In this document: positions 7,065 through 14,463 of the stretch, piece by piece
Layout: the number at the start of each line of letters is the position of its first letter
How positions within the stretch are numbered: the first letter of the stretch is position 1
Source: Bacillota bacterium
Lineage (GTDB): Bacteria; Bacillota; Clostridia; Lachnospirales; Lachnospiraceae
Length of the DNA: 18,149 nt
Reading direction: 5' to 3'
Assembly (NCBI GenBank): GCA_023387655.1
Contig: JAEWHR010000062.1
Coordinates: 1 to 18,149, forward strand
The notes under the pieces: model-generated
Seen by the model: only the letters and a program-made list of their open reading frames with translations
What the model was told of the DNA's origin: nothing
The model's database searches: none
Position numbers and translations under genes: made by a program

Positions 7065-8941
7065 GTGAAGAATCAAACGTAACTCCTAAGGAACCGCAGC
7101 GCCGAATGAAAGGACCAATGGGTGGTCCGATGGGCGGTATGGGTATGGGCGGTGAGAAGGCAAAGAACTTTAAGGGCAGTTTGAGAAAGTTAATGTCTTA
7201 TTTAGCACCGTTTCGTATACAAATTTTCTTTGTTATATTATTTGCAGCTATCTCCACGGTATTTACAATCGTAGGACCTAAGATTTTAGCGAAAGCAACC
7301 GATGAAATTACGAGTGGCATTATGGGGAAAATCTCTGGAACTGATGGAGGAATTAATTTTTCCTACATTGCTACTATAATGTTGTGGTTAGTATGTCTTT
7401 ATGTAATTAGTGCAATATTTTCGTATATGCAAGGACATTTGATGTCTGGTGTATCTACAGATATGGCTTATAATCTAAGAAATGCTATTATGAAGAAGAT
7501 GAATAAGCTTCCATTTAGCTATTATAACAAAACAAGTCATGGAGAAGTATTATCAAGAATTACAAATGATGTGGATACCCTAAATATGACATTAAATCAG
7601 AGCATTACGCAGTTAATTACTTCAGTGACCTCTGTTATTGGTGTATTGATTATGATGCTCTCCATCAGTTGGAAATTAACCATCATTGCAGTTTTAATCC
7701 TACCATTCTCCTTGATTTTGGTAATGGGAGTTGTAAAGAAGTCACAAAAGTATTTCCAAGGTCAACAAAAATATCTTGGACGCGTGAATGGACATATAGA
7801 GGAAATGTATGGTGGACACCTCGTAGTCAAAGCGTTTAATGGAGAAGAAAAATCTCTCGAAAAGTTTGATAAAGAGAACGAAAAGCTTTATGAGAGTGCT
7901 TGGAAATCAAATTTCCTTTCTGGATTAATGATGCCAATTATGAGTTTTGTAGGCAATCTTGGTTATGTATTAATCTGTATTGTTGGTGCTTCTATGGCAG
8001 CAGGTGGAACTATGACCATTGGTGGTATCCAGGCATTTATTCAGTATGTTCGTTCCTTTACTCAGCCTATCACACAGATTGCTAACATTTCGAATCAAAT
8101 TCAACAGATGGTAGCAGCTGCAGAGCGTGTCTTTGAATTCTTAGAAGAAAAAGAGGAAAGCAAAGATGATGTAAAGGTTGCAATGAACGATATTAATCTT
8201 AAGGGTGATGTAACTTTTGAACATGTACGTTTTGGTTATGAGAATACGGAACAAGTAGTTATTAAAGACTTCTCAGTTAAGGTAAAAGCTGGACAGAAAG
8301 TAGCAATTGTTGGACCTACAGGTGCTGGTAAAACAACGATGGTTAAATTATTGATGAGATTCCATGAAATCAATAGTGGAGCTATCTATGTTGATGGTTA
8401 TAATACCAAAGACTTTGCTCGTTCCGACCTTCGTTCTAAGTTTGGCATGGTTCTTCAAGATACGTGGCTATACAATGGTACTATTATGGATAACATCCGC
8501 TATGGTAAGTTAGATGCAACCGACGAGGAAGTTATTAAAGCAGCAAAGGCAGCTCAGGTTGACCATTTTGTTCGTACGTTACCAGATGGATACCAGATGG
8601 TATTGAATGAAGAAGCAAGTAATATTTCACAAGGTCAGAAGCAGCTATTAACCATAGCAAGAGCGGTACTTGCAGACGCTAAGATACTTATCCTAGATGA
8701 AGCTACCAGTTCCGTTGATACTAGAACGGAAGTATTAATTCAAAAAGCTATGGATAATCTCATGAAGGGTAGAACCAGTTTCATTATAGCTCACCGTCTT
8801 TCCACTATTCGAAATGCAGATATTATCCTATGCATGAAGGATGGAGATATTGTTGAGCAGGGTAATCATGAGGAACTCATGAAACTTGGTGGTTTTTATG
8901 CAAATCTTTATAACAGCCAATTTGAAAAAATGCCAGCGTAA
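7061..8941 (+). CDS. ABC exporter half-transporter with catalytic ATP site (subunit 2)
   Basis: This is the partner half-transporter (626 residues, typical length). The N-terminus carries a Met/Gly/Pro-rich stretch at residues 16-31, before the first membrane helix at about 50-70. Six helices are expected, with a first extracellular loop of ordinary size. The ATPase has Walker A GPTGAGKTT at 418-426, Walker B ILILDEATSSVD with catalytic Glu547, and His578 in IIAHRLST. Its signature motif is ISQGQKQ (522-528) rather than LSGGQ. In a head-to-tail dimer this altered signature faces the altered Walker site of subunit 1, leaving one consensus and one degenerate ATP site, as known for this class. 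The ATG overlaps the previous stop (ATGA), and a strong terminator lies downstream. It is the closing gene of the MarR-controlled operon. Confidence 0.94.
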   Translation: MSEESNVTPKEPQRRMKGPMGGPMGGMGMGGEKAKNFKGSLRKLMSYLAPFRIQIFFVILFAAISTVFTIVGPKILAKATDEITSGIMGKISGTDGGINFSYIATIMLWLVCLYVISAIFSYMQGHLMSGVSTDMAYNLRNAIMKKMNKLPFSYYNKTSHGEVLSRITNDVDTLNMTLNQSITQLITSVTSVIGVLIMMLSISWKLTIIAVLILPFSLILVMGVVKKSQKYFQGQQKYLGRVNGHIEEMYGGHLVVKAFNGEEKSLEKFDKENEKLYESAWKSNFLSGLMMPIMSFVGNLGYVLICIVGASMAAGGTMTIGGIQAFIQYVRSFTQPITQIANISNQIQQMVAAAERVFEFLEEKEESKDDVKVAMNDINLKGDVTFEHVRFGYENTEQVVIKDFSVKVKAGQKVAIVGPTGAGKTTMVKLLMRFHEINSGAIYVDGYNTKDFARSDLRSKFGMVLQDTWLYNGTIMDNIRYGKLDATDEEVIKAAKAAQVDHFVRTLPDGYQMVLNEEASNISQGQKQLLTIARAVLADAKILILDEATSSVDTRTEVLIQKAMDNLMKGRTSFIIAHRLSTIRNADIILCMKDGDIVEQGNHEELMKLGGFYANLYNSQFEKMPA

Positions 8942-8978
8942 AGTTTGCTAAATTTATGGAAGAATAAGTAATCATAAT

Positions 8979-9033
8979 AAGGAGCTTTTTTATATAGATA
9001 AGTGATTATCTAGGCAGAAAAAGCTCCTTTTTT
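8979..9033 (+). terminator. Rho-independent terminator of the exporter operon
   Basis: AAGGAGCTTTTT (8979-8990) pairs with AAAAAGCTCCTT (9018-9029), followed by a run of six T (9028-9033). Inside is a second small hairpin, AGATAA-GTGA-TTATCT (8996-9011). The converging hydrolase gene ends at 9047, so the stem may also serve it, though the minus-strand T-run is poor. Confidence 0.9.
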
Positions 9034-9046
9034 CGGCTCTGTGTCA

Positions 9047-9907
9047 CTATTTCTTTAAAAAGTCTATTATGATATTTTTTACATTTTGAGGTAAAATGTG
9101 CATATGACCACTACCTTTTAGTTCATAAGTACTACAATTTGAAATGATTTGCTTTGCTCTTGTTAAAACTTTTTTAGCAGGAAACAAACAATCCTTCTCG
9201 GAAGCAATAACAAGTGCCGGAGAATTATAAGCAGACATTTTTGCGGCTTCCACATTAGTTGGCATACCAGTTTTTGTTTTTACGTTATCAAAGCTGTCTT
9301 TTATTATATCTAAAGTATCTTTATCAAGAACATCTTCGTCTAAAGCCATATGTAACGCAGTCTTTATAAGATATTTTTCTTTTTTCGTAATACAGTATTG
9401 CAATAAAGGTATCATCATTTTCATTGATGATATTGGGAAGGCATTATCTATTCCTGCGGGTACAACTAAAACTGCTTTTTCAACCTTTTCTGGAGCAACA
9501 CACATAAGTTTGGCTAAAACACCACCACCGAACGAACCGCCAAAACAAGAGATTCTTTCATAACCAATTTTTTCAATAACCTCACTTGCCCATTTTCCAT
9601 AGTCATATCCTCTATGTGACAAACATACTTCATCACTTTTTCCTGGATGTCCAATTATATCTACTGCATATATGTGAAAATCATTGATAAGAAAATTACA
9701 CATTAGTAAATTATATGCTGATGTACTGTTACCCCCATGAAATATAAGCAATGGGGTTCCCTCTCTATTTCCGGTTTCGATTATATGAGTTTTGCCGAAT
9801 GATGTTTCAACATAAATATCTAAATATGGCAAACCCAATCTTGAAAGTTGCATATCGTATAATTCAAGCGATTTTCTTCGTCCATCTTTTGACTTGTATA
9901 TGCCCAT
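9047..9907 (-). CDS. Alpha/beta-fold hydrolase
   Basis: This is a 286-residue cytoplasmic hydrolase with no signal peptide. Features in order are the oxyanion-hole segment LLIFHGGN (residues 53-60), a VDIIGHPGKSD strand-loop, the nucleophile elbow GGSFGGG with Ser125, a helical lid region at about 155-215, the acid in SEKDCLFP (Asp239) and the base in GSGHMH (His268). The triad is complete. The overall pattern fits the broad alpha/beta hydrolase family of esterases, haloperoxidase-like and C-C hydrolases; the substrate cannot be read from the sequence. The ATG at 9907 is preceded by GGAG about nine bases away. It is transcribed alone, from a promoter overlapped by a 30-bp palindrome, so it probably has its own regulator, not evident in this window. 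Confidence 0.9.
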   Translation of the reverse strand: MGIYKSKDGRRKSLELYDMQLSRLGLPYLDIYVETSFGKTHIIETGNREGTPLLIFHGGNSTSAYNLLMCNFLINDFHIYAVDIIGHPGKSDEVCLSHRGYDYGKWASEVIEKIGYERISCFGGSFGGGVLAKLMCVAPEKVEKAVLVVPAGIDNAFPISSMKMMIPLLQYCITKKEKYLIKTALHMALDEDVLDKDTLDIIKDSFDNVKTKTGMPTNVEAAKMSAYNSPALVIASEKDCLFPAKKVLTRAKQIISNCSTYELKGSGHMHILPQNVKNIIIDFLKK

Positions 9908-9935
9908 ATAGTTTCTCCATGAAATTTATTTTGAT

Positions 9936-9980
9936 AATATAGCTTTTCTGATTATTAAAACAAGCATTTGTTTTAATAAT
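9936..9980 (-). promoter_or_regulatory. Hydrolase promoter overlapped by a 30-bp palindrome
   Basis: ATTATTAAAACAA (9951-9963) and TTGTTTTAATAAT (9968-9980) form a perfect 13-bp inverted repeat around GCAT. On the minus strand the promoter reads TTGTTT (9963-9958), 16 bases, TATATT (9941-9936). The -35 hexamer lies inside the palindrome, as expected for a repressor operator of TetR or MarR type. A hairpin in RNA is less likely because it lies upstream of the start site. Confidence 0.65.
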
Positions 9981-10048
9981 ATAATATCGTTTTTGTTATC
10001 ACCTGTAAGTGCAGAAGAATTACATATCAGTAAAGCTAACGAGTATTG

Positions 10049-10984
10049 CTAGCCGGCAGTACTAAAACCAGTAAATATTTTATAGGCATTAAAAATATCA
10101 TTTATTCTCTCTTCATTGGTCTCTTGATTGTATTCATAATACAACCAGCCTTCCTCTTGGTCTTCTGTCCGTATTTTAACCCAATGGATACCATCTGTTT
10201 CTACTACTTCTATGGACTGAGGAGATATGTTGAATTGTGGGCTGATTTTATCTTTCTCTTTATATAATGATAAGTTATCCAGAAGCTCCAACGGATAGGA
10301 GGCATCTGGTATTTTATAAGAGCCTGGCATAATTGATAATCCGTGCTCTTCGTTTAATTCTAATTTTACATCCGACTGATAGCTAACTAGGCAGTTTATC
10401 CTAGCATCCGGTATGGTGACGGTTTTGTCACCAAGGATTGATGCATTTTTAACACCTGTGTATGGAAATCCGCCTATATTTTCTATCTCTAATCTATCAG
10501 TAAAAATGCAAAGAAACTCACTCCAGTCACTCTTATGATCTAGTAAAATTTCTTTATAAGAATCCGTAGAGTCAATATCAAGAATATAGTATTTGTTCCA
10601 TGGTGTGGCTTTGCTAGAAGTATCCCAATAAAACTCTTTATAATACCATATTCCGTTGATATTCAATCCTCGGTTATCTGCATATAATTTTTCTTTGATT
10701 TGGTCACCGTTTAAGTCAATGAGTATTCCATTTCCAGTAAATTCAACTGATTTTTTCGTATCTGTACCCATATCAAAATTCACATATTCAATCCCTTCCA
10801 CTTCCCTCGTCGAGATAGGAGTGGGAGTAAGAGTGAGAATAGGAGAAGGAGTAAGAGTTGGAATTTCGTTTTTTATGTTGTTTAGTAAATGATTATTATT
10901 TATTGTAGTAGTTATTTCTTTACAGGCAGAAAGGAAAATACAAAAGAAAAAAGGGACGAAGCATAGGAATGCTTTCTTATTCAT
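10049..10984 (-). CDS. Lipoprotein of unknown function with Thr/Pro linker and SH3-like C-terminus
   Basis: I do not recognise a named family for this 311-residue protein. It begins with a lipoprotein signal peptide: lysines at 3-4, a hydrophobic core, and lipobox LSAC with Cys21. A flexible tether rich in Thr and Pro (about residues 42-59) should hold the rest away from the membrane. A segment with DLNGDQIKEKLY and LDIDSTDSYKEIL resembles the acidic, VCBS/dockerin-like loops of surface proteins and may bind calcium. Near the C-terminus, HWVKIRTEDQEEGWLYYE (about 267-284) has the look of a bacterial SH3 domain. The ATG at 10984 is nine bases after GGAGG. It is monocistronic, so function is unknown; location outside the membrane is well supported. 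Confidence 0.82.
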   Translation of the reverse strand: MNKKAFLCFVPFFFCIFLSACKEITTTINNNHLLNNIKNEIPTLTPSPILTLTPTPISTREVEGIEYVNFDMGTDTKKSVEFTGNGILIDLNGDQIKEKLYADNRGLNINGIWYYKEFYWDTSSKATPWNKYYILDIDSTDSYKEILLDHKSDWSEFLCIFTDRLEIENIGGFPYTGVKNASILGDKTVTIPDARINCLVSYQSDVKLELNEEHGLSIMPGSYKIPDASYPLELLDNLSLYKEKDKISPQFNISPQSIEVVETDGIHWVKIRTEDQEEGWLYYEYNQETNEERINDIFNAYKIFTGFSTAG

Positions 10985-11038
10985 GTTAGAAGACCTCCAA
11001 AAATAATCTTATATGGTGATATATATTACAATAATATT

Positions 11039-11066
11039 ATTATAGCGCAAAATGCAAGAATGTAAA
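11039..11066 (-). promoter_or_regulatory. Candidate promoter of the lipoprotein gene
   Basis: On the minus strand TTTACA (11066-11061) and a perfect TATAAT (11044-11039) are 16 bases apart, giving a leader of about 45 bases before the ATG at 10984. There is no overlapping palindrome. Confidence 0.5.
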
Positions 11067-11272
11067 TAATTAGAAATTCAAACCTACAAAATTGTATTTC
11101 GAAATAGGAATGTTAAATAAAAATTTTAATTTTACTCTAGATTTTAGTATTAATGGGTTTACTCTAACAATAGGATAGATCTTATTCTTTCAAAAGTTAC
11201 ATCTTTGATTATACGCTGGAAAATGTTAATTAAAAATGTACATAAAGTTCTGATAAGAAGATAGAACGATAC

Positions 11273-11302
11273 TTGAAAAATACATCAGTATTAGTGTATA
11301 AT
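11273..11302 (+). promoter_or_regulatory. Candidate promoter of the CorA-type gene
   Basis: TTGAAA (11273-11278) and a perfect TATAAT (11297-11302) are separated by 18 bases. Transcription would start near 11309 and give a leader of almost 200 bases. Between this and the lipoprotein promoter (11067-11272) I see only AT-rich DNA. Confidence 0.6.
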
Positions 11303-11308
11303 TTTTAT

Positions 11309-11505
11309 CTGCAAGGTGATACAATAAAGAAAAATGTTTCTTTATCCAGAAGATAATAATGAAGCAAAGGATATAATATTATAATGTACGACATTGCCTA
11401 ATTCCACTATAATATTGTATACAATAAGTTATAAGTGAGAGTGATTGTGGAAGTGTTATAAACTTCTAAGAGAAAAGTAAAAAACATTTGAAAGGGGGCT
11501 AAACG
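11309..11505 (+). other. Long untranslated leader of the CorA-type gene
   Basis: This leader of about 197 bases has a small hairpin, ATAAAGAAA-AATG-TTTCTTTAT (11324-11345), a 14-bp palindrome TATTGTATACAATA (11413-11426), and the ribosome site AAAGGGGG (11491-11498). I see neither an M-box (Mg2+ riboswitch) consensus nor a terminator/antiterminator pair. The length could still mean post-transcriptional control. Confidence 0.4.
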
Positions 11506-12447
11506 ATGCTTCGAATTTTTAAAACGATTGAAGGTACGTTAAAGCAGTTAGAAGACATTGAAGAAAATGTGTGGGTGAATTTAACGAACCCTTCCCCCGA
11601 GGAGATAGCATTTGTCGCCAGTAAGACTGGCATTGAAACGAATGACGTCAAGGCTTCATTGGATGATGAAGAGGCATCACGTATTGAAGTTGAAAATAAA
11701 TACACCTTAGTGTTGATTGACGTAGCAACCAAAGAAACACGACACGGTAATGAATTTTATACCACAATGCCATTGGCTATCATATTAACGGAGAAAGCTG
11801 TAGTAACTGTATGCCTCGAAGATACCATCGTTCTAAAGCCGTTTATGATGGAAAAAGTAAAAGAATTTAGCACGGCAAAAAAAAGTCGTTTCTTATATCA
11901 GATATTATATAGTAGCACTACAGTTTATCAGAATTGCCTTAGAACAATTAATAAAAAGAGAGAGGCAATCGAAGCAAGACTAAGTAAAAATACGAAAAAT
12001 AGTGACTTAATTGAGCTACATGAATTAGAAACTACGTTAGTATATTTTGCAACTTCACTTCGAGTAAATGGTGTTGTTCTTGATAAATTAACTCGTAATG
12101 AAAGAATAAAATCCTATCCAGAAGATCGGGATTTATTAGATGATGTAATTATTGAAAACAAGCAGGCGATTGAGATGTCTGGTATCTATAGAGATATCAT
12201 CAATGGTACAAGAGAATTATTTGCATCTGTTATTGACAATACCTTAAACTCCGTCATGAAGTTGTTAGCATCCATAACAGTGGTTATGTCGATACCAACA
12301 ATTATATCAGGGCTTTATGGAATGAATGTAAATACAGAAGGTATGCCATTTGCAAGTAGCAATTATGGCTTCTTTATTGTTTGTATGATTACGTTAGTTA
12401 TTTGCTTAATTACACTCCTTATATTAAAAAAGAAAAAATTATTATAA
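11506..12447 (+). CDS. corA: CorA-family magnesium/divalent cation transporter
   Basis: This is a 313-residue CorA-type channel subunit that would form a pentamer and admit Mg2+ (or related metals) down the membrane potential. The N-terminal two thirds (1-240) are the cytoplasmic alpha/beta funnel domain and long stalk helix. Two membrane helices close the protein at about 250-270 and 287-308. Between them is the diagnostic selectivity motif YGMN at residues 271-274, and the C-terminus is lysine-rich (KKKK), as usual for the inner side. ATG 11506 follows AAAGGGGG by seven bases. The gene stands alone, behind a long leader, and ends at a 25-bp hairpin. Metal preference cannot be told from sequence; other members carry Co2+, Ni2+ or Zn2+. 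Confidence 0.93.
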   Translation: MLRIFKTIEGTLKQLEDIEENVWVNLTNPSPEEIAFVASKTGIETNDVKASLDDEEASRIEVENKYTLVLIDVATKETRHGNEFYTTMPLAIILTEKAVVTVCLEDTIVLKPFMMEKVKEFSTAKKSRFLYQILYSSTTVYQNCLRTINKKREAIEARLSKNTKNSDLIELHELETTLVYFATSLRVNGVVLDKLTRNERIKSYPEDRDLLDDVIIENKQAIEMSGIYRDIINGTRELFASVIDNTLNSVMKLLASITVVMSIPTIISGLYGMNVNTEGMPFASSNYGFFIVCMITLVICLITLLILKKKKLL

Positions 12448-12455
12448 ATATTAAA

Positions 12456-12517
12456 AAGGGATTTCACTTAATAAAATTATGCATTACGATTAATAATTTT
12501 ATTAAGTGGAATCCCTT
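12456..12517. terminator. Very long hairpin after the CorA-type gene
   Basis: The arms 12456-12480 and 12493-12517 form a 25-bp stem with one wobble and a 12-base loop. Downstream on the plus strand the sequence is AAATCG, so there is no T-run. On the minus strand the stem is followed by TTTTT. It probably ends or stabilises the corA transcript, but its orientation is that of a minus-strand terminator. Confidence 0.65.
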
Positions 12518-12669
12518 AAATCGTGATTAAAGTGACTACTGCATATATGAAAGCAGATATATGACATTATACGTTGCCCAAATCATGAGTTAAGTGACTA
12601 ATGTACATAGAGAAAGCTGAAAAATGTCTTTGCAACGTTGCTTACATCATGAGTAAAGTGATAAATATA
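12518..12669 (+). repeat. Imperfect 62-64 bp direct repeats (about 2.4 copies)
   Basis: Copies begin at 12518, 12580 and 12644 with A(A/C)ATC(G/A)TGA followed by a (T/A)AAGTGA(C/T) core. The first two are full length and share patches such as ATnnnGAAAGC and ACGTTGC. The third is cut short by the next gene's AGGAGG. This is the only content of the gap between corA and the serine hydrolase. Confidence 0.7.
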
Positions 12670-12686
12670 CTGAATAGGAGGTTCTT

Positions 12687-13835
12687 ATGAATATTAAGTG
12701 TTTAGAGTCATTGACAGAAATTTTGGAACGCGAAGTTTCAGATGGCAAACTAAAAGGGTGTTCTGTCTTAGTTCACCATAAAAATAAGAAGGTGTTCCAA
12801 CAATCTTTTGGAACGGATAACTTAAACTCAATATACCGTATTTTTTCTATGACAAAGCCTGTGACTACGGTTGCAACAATGATATTATACGAAAGAGGCT
12901 TACTTGATTTATTTGATCCAGTATCAAAGTATTTAAAAGGATTTTGTAATCAGACAGTTCTTGATGTTAACGGCGAAAGACCAGTAAAGAAAGAAGTTAC
13001 CATTCAACACCTACTAAATATGACCTCTGGTGTTGTGTATCCAGAAAAGCTTTATCCTGCTGGTGCTAGATTTGAAGAGGTTGTGGAAGAATTTAGAAAA
13101 GAAAATTCTCAGCCTACTACGGTAGAGTTATGTAATATGATAGGAAAAGCGCCGTTAGCATTTGAACCGGGACAAGAATGGGCTTATGGTGCATCCGCAG
13201 ATGTACTAGGCGGTATAGTAGAAGTGATAAGCGGAATGAAGTATGGGGACTTTTTAAAGAAAGAGATTTTTGAACCACTTGGTATGAAAGATACAGGATT
13301 TTATTTAGAAGATGACAAACTAGACCGTCTTGTTCCAATGTATAAGAAGGATGAGAATGGAAAATTAGTTGAGATTACCAAAGAGGATTTAACGAATTAT
13401 CTTGTAATTCTACCAGATTCTAAACCGTCTTATGAATTAGGTGGCGCAGGTTTATTTTCTACAATTGAAGATTACAGTAGATTTGCAGAAATGTTATTAG
13501 CGTATGGTACATATAAAGAGAAAAGAATACTAGGAAGAAAAACCGTAGAATTTATTTCTCAAAATCAGTTAACAAGTGAACAGCGGAAATCTATTTGGTT
13601 TGATAGCATGTATGGCTATGGATATGGTAACTTGATGCGGGTTATGATTGATCTTAATCTTGCAGGTAGTAATGGAAGTATTGGTGAATATGGTTGGGAT
13701 GGGCTACCAGGAACCTATTTTATGGTAGACCCGAAAGAAGAAATAACCCTAGTATACATGCAACAAAATCTACATGGAGCTGATCTAAGTCTAAGGAGAA
13801 AGATGCGACAGATAGTATATGGTTCGCTTTTATAG
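12687..13835 (+). CDS. Beta-lactamase-fold serine hydrolase (class C / family VIII esterase-like)
   Basis: This 382-residue enzyme belongs to the Beta-lactamase (Pfam PF00144) group of penicillin-binding-protein-like hydrolases. The active-site S-x-x-K is SMTK, Ser54-Lys57. The second motif is WAYGAS with Tyr167, where lactamases have Tyr-x-Asn, so the Asn is replaced by Ala, as in many esterase-type members. A GYGYGN stretch and WDGLPGTYFMVDP near the end form the beta-strand edge of the site. There is no signal peptide or membrane helix, so the enzyme is cytoplasmic. That argues against a cell-wall or antibiotic role and favours ester, amide or D-peptide hydrolysis. The ATG is five bases after TAGGAGG (12675-12681). 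It is monocistronic, flanked by repeat arrays on both sides. Confidence 0.9.
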   Translation: MNIKCLESLTEILEREVSDGKLKGCSVLVHHKNKKVFQQSFGTDNLNSIYRIFSMTKPVTTVATMILYERGLLDLFDPVSKYLKGFCNQTVLDVNGERPVKKEVTIQHLLNMTSGVVYPEKLYPAGARFEEVVEEFRKENSQPTTVELCNMIGKAPLAFEPGQEWAYGASADVLGGIVEVISGMKYGDFLKKEIFEPLGMKDTGFYLEDDKLDRLVPMYKKDENGKLVEITKEDLTNYLVILPDSKPSYELGGAGLFSTIEDYSRFAEMLLAYGTYKEKRILGRKTVEFISQNQLTSEQRKSIWFDSMYGYGYGNLMRVMIDLNLAGSNGSIGEYGWDGLPGTYFMVDPKEEITLVYMQQNLHGADLSLRRKMRQIVYGSLL

Positions 13836-13845
13836 TAATTTCAGG

Positions 13846-14066
13846 TTATACAAGCAAGAACATTTTAGCCTTATAAAAGCAAAATCATTTTTGCCTTATA
13901 CAAGCAAGAACATTTTGCCTTATACAAGCAAGAACATTTTTGCTTTATACAAGCAAGAACATTTTTACCTTATACAAGCAAAATCATTTTTACCTTATAT
14001 AACCAAGATCAATTTACTTTATATATGAAAGATCATTTTTAACTTATAAAATAATATATTTCAACC
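13846..14066 (+). repeat. 25-bp minisatellite (eight copies and one decayed copy)
   Basis: The unit is TTATACAAGCAAGAACATTT followed by TTGCC. Copies start at 13846, 13871, 13896, 13920, 13945, 13970, 13995 and 14019 (24-25 bp each), with a decayed ninth at 14044. Copies 1 and 3-5 are nearly identical; divergence grows towards the right end. It begins 10 bases after the hydrolase stop. An open frame across it is only repeat translation. Confidence 0.95.
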
Positions 14067-14110
14067 ATAAATTAGAAGTGTGAAACGCCTACATTGAATT
14101 TATGGAGATC

Positions 14111-14228
14111 TTAAGAGCCAGCACTATTTTCCTTGCCTTAATTTTAAAGTTATTCTATAGTTTATATGATACCTTGGTAAACTATAGGTAAACTTTTATT
14201 AAGCTATGGAAAATATGTGCTGGCTTAA
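14111..14228. repeat. 118-bp imperfect inverted repeat, MITE-like or long RNA hairpin
   Basis: TTAAGAGCCAGCAC (14111-14124) pairs with GTGCTGGCTTAA (14217-14228), one base unpaired. Pairing continues through ATTTTCC/GGAAAAT, an imperfect TTAAT...AAAGTT block, and CTATAGTTTA (14155-14164) with TAAACTATAG (14178-14187), around a 13-base loop. TTAA stands at both edges and might be a target duplication. There is no T-run. I see no gene between here and 14463. Confidence 0.75.
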
Positions 14229-14463
14229 TTTGTGAATTGTTATGATTTATCGTGTAACAATTGAGAATAACTATTTTAATAGAGAAATCTTAAATGGCTT
14301 GGTTTTACGTAAGTATTAGTTATTTGATAAAGGCAAAAAGTTAAGAAATTCTTTCGTTTTACAACAAGGTGTTTTTTCGAATTATCCAGTATGATAATAA
14401 TGATGAGTCAATGAAAAGGTTCTATGGATGGAATTCATTTCATTGGAATTGGAGGAATAGAGT

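Noticed and set aside
10042..10063. Terminator at the end of the lipoprotein gene
   Set aside because: AGTATTGC can pair with GCAGTACT, but the hairpin contains the stop codon and has no T-run on the minus strand.
10046..10267. Plus-strand open frame inside the lipoprotein gene
   Set aside because: It lies antisense to a well-supported gene and shows no ribosome site or recognisable domain.
11309..11505. M-box magnesium riboswitch before corA
   Set aside because: The conserved M-box sequence blocks are not visible, and there is no terminator/antiterminator pair.
13819..14028. Small coding gene across the minisatellite
   Set aside because: The translated product is only the repeat read through, it overlaps the end of the serine hydrolase gene, and it has no ribosome site of its own.
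13846..14066. CRISPR array
   Set aside because: The 25-bp units follow one another directly with no unique spacers, and no cas gene is nearby.
14358..14398. Promoter of the response regulator gene
   Set aside because: TTTACA and TATGAT are both present but 26 bases apart, too far for a sigma-A promoter. No better pair stood out.
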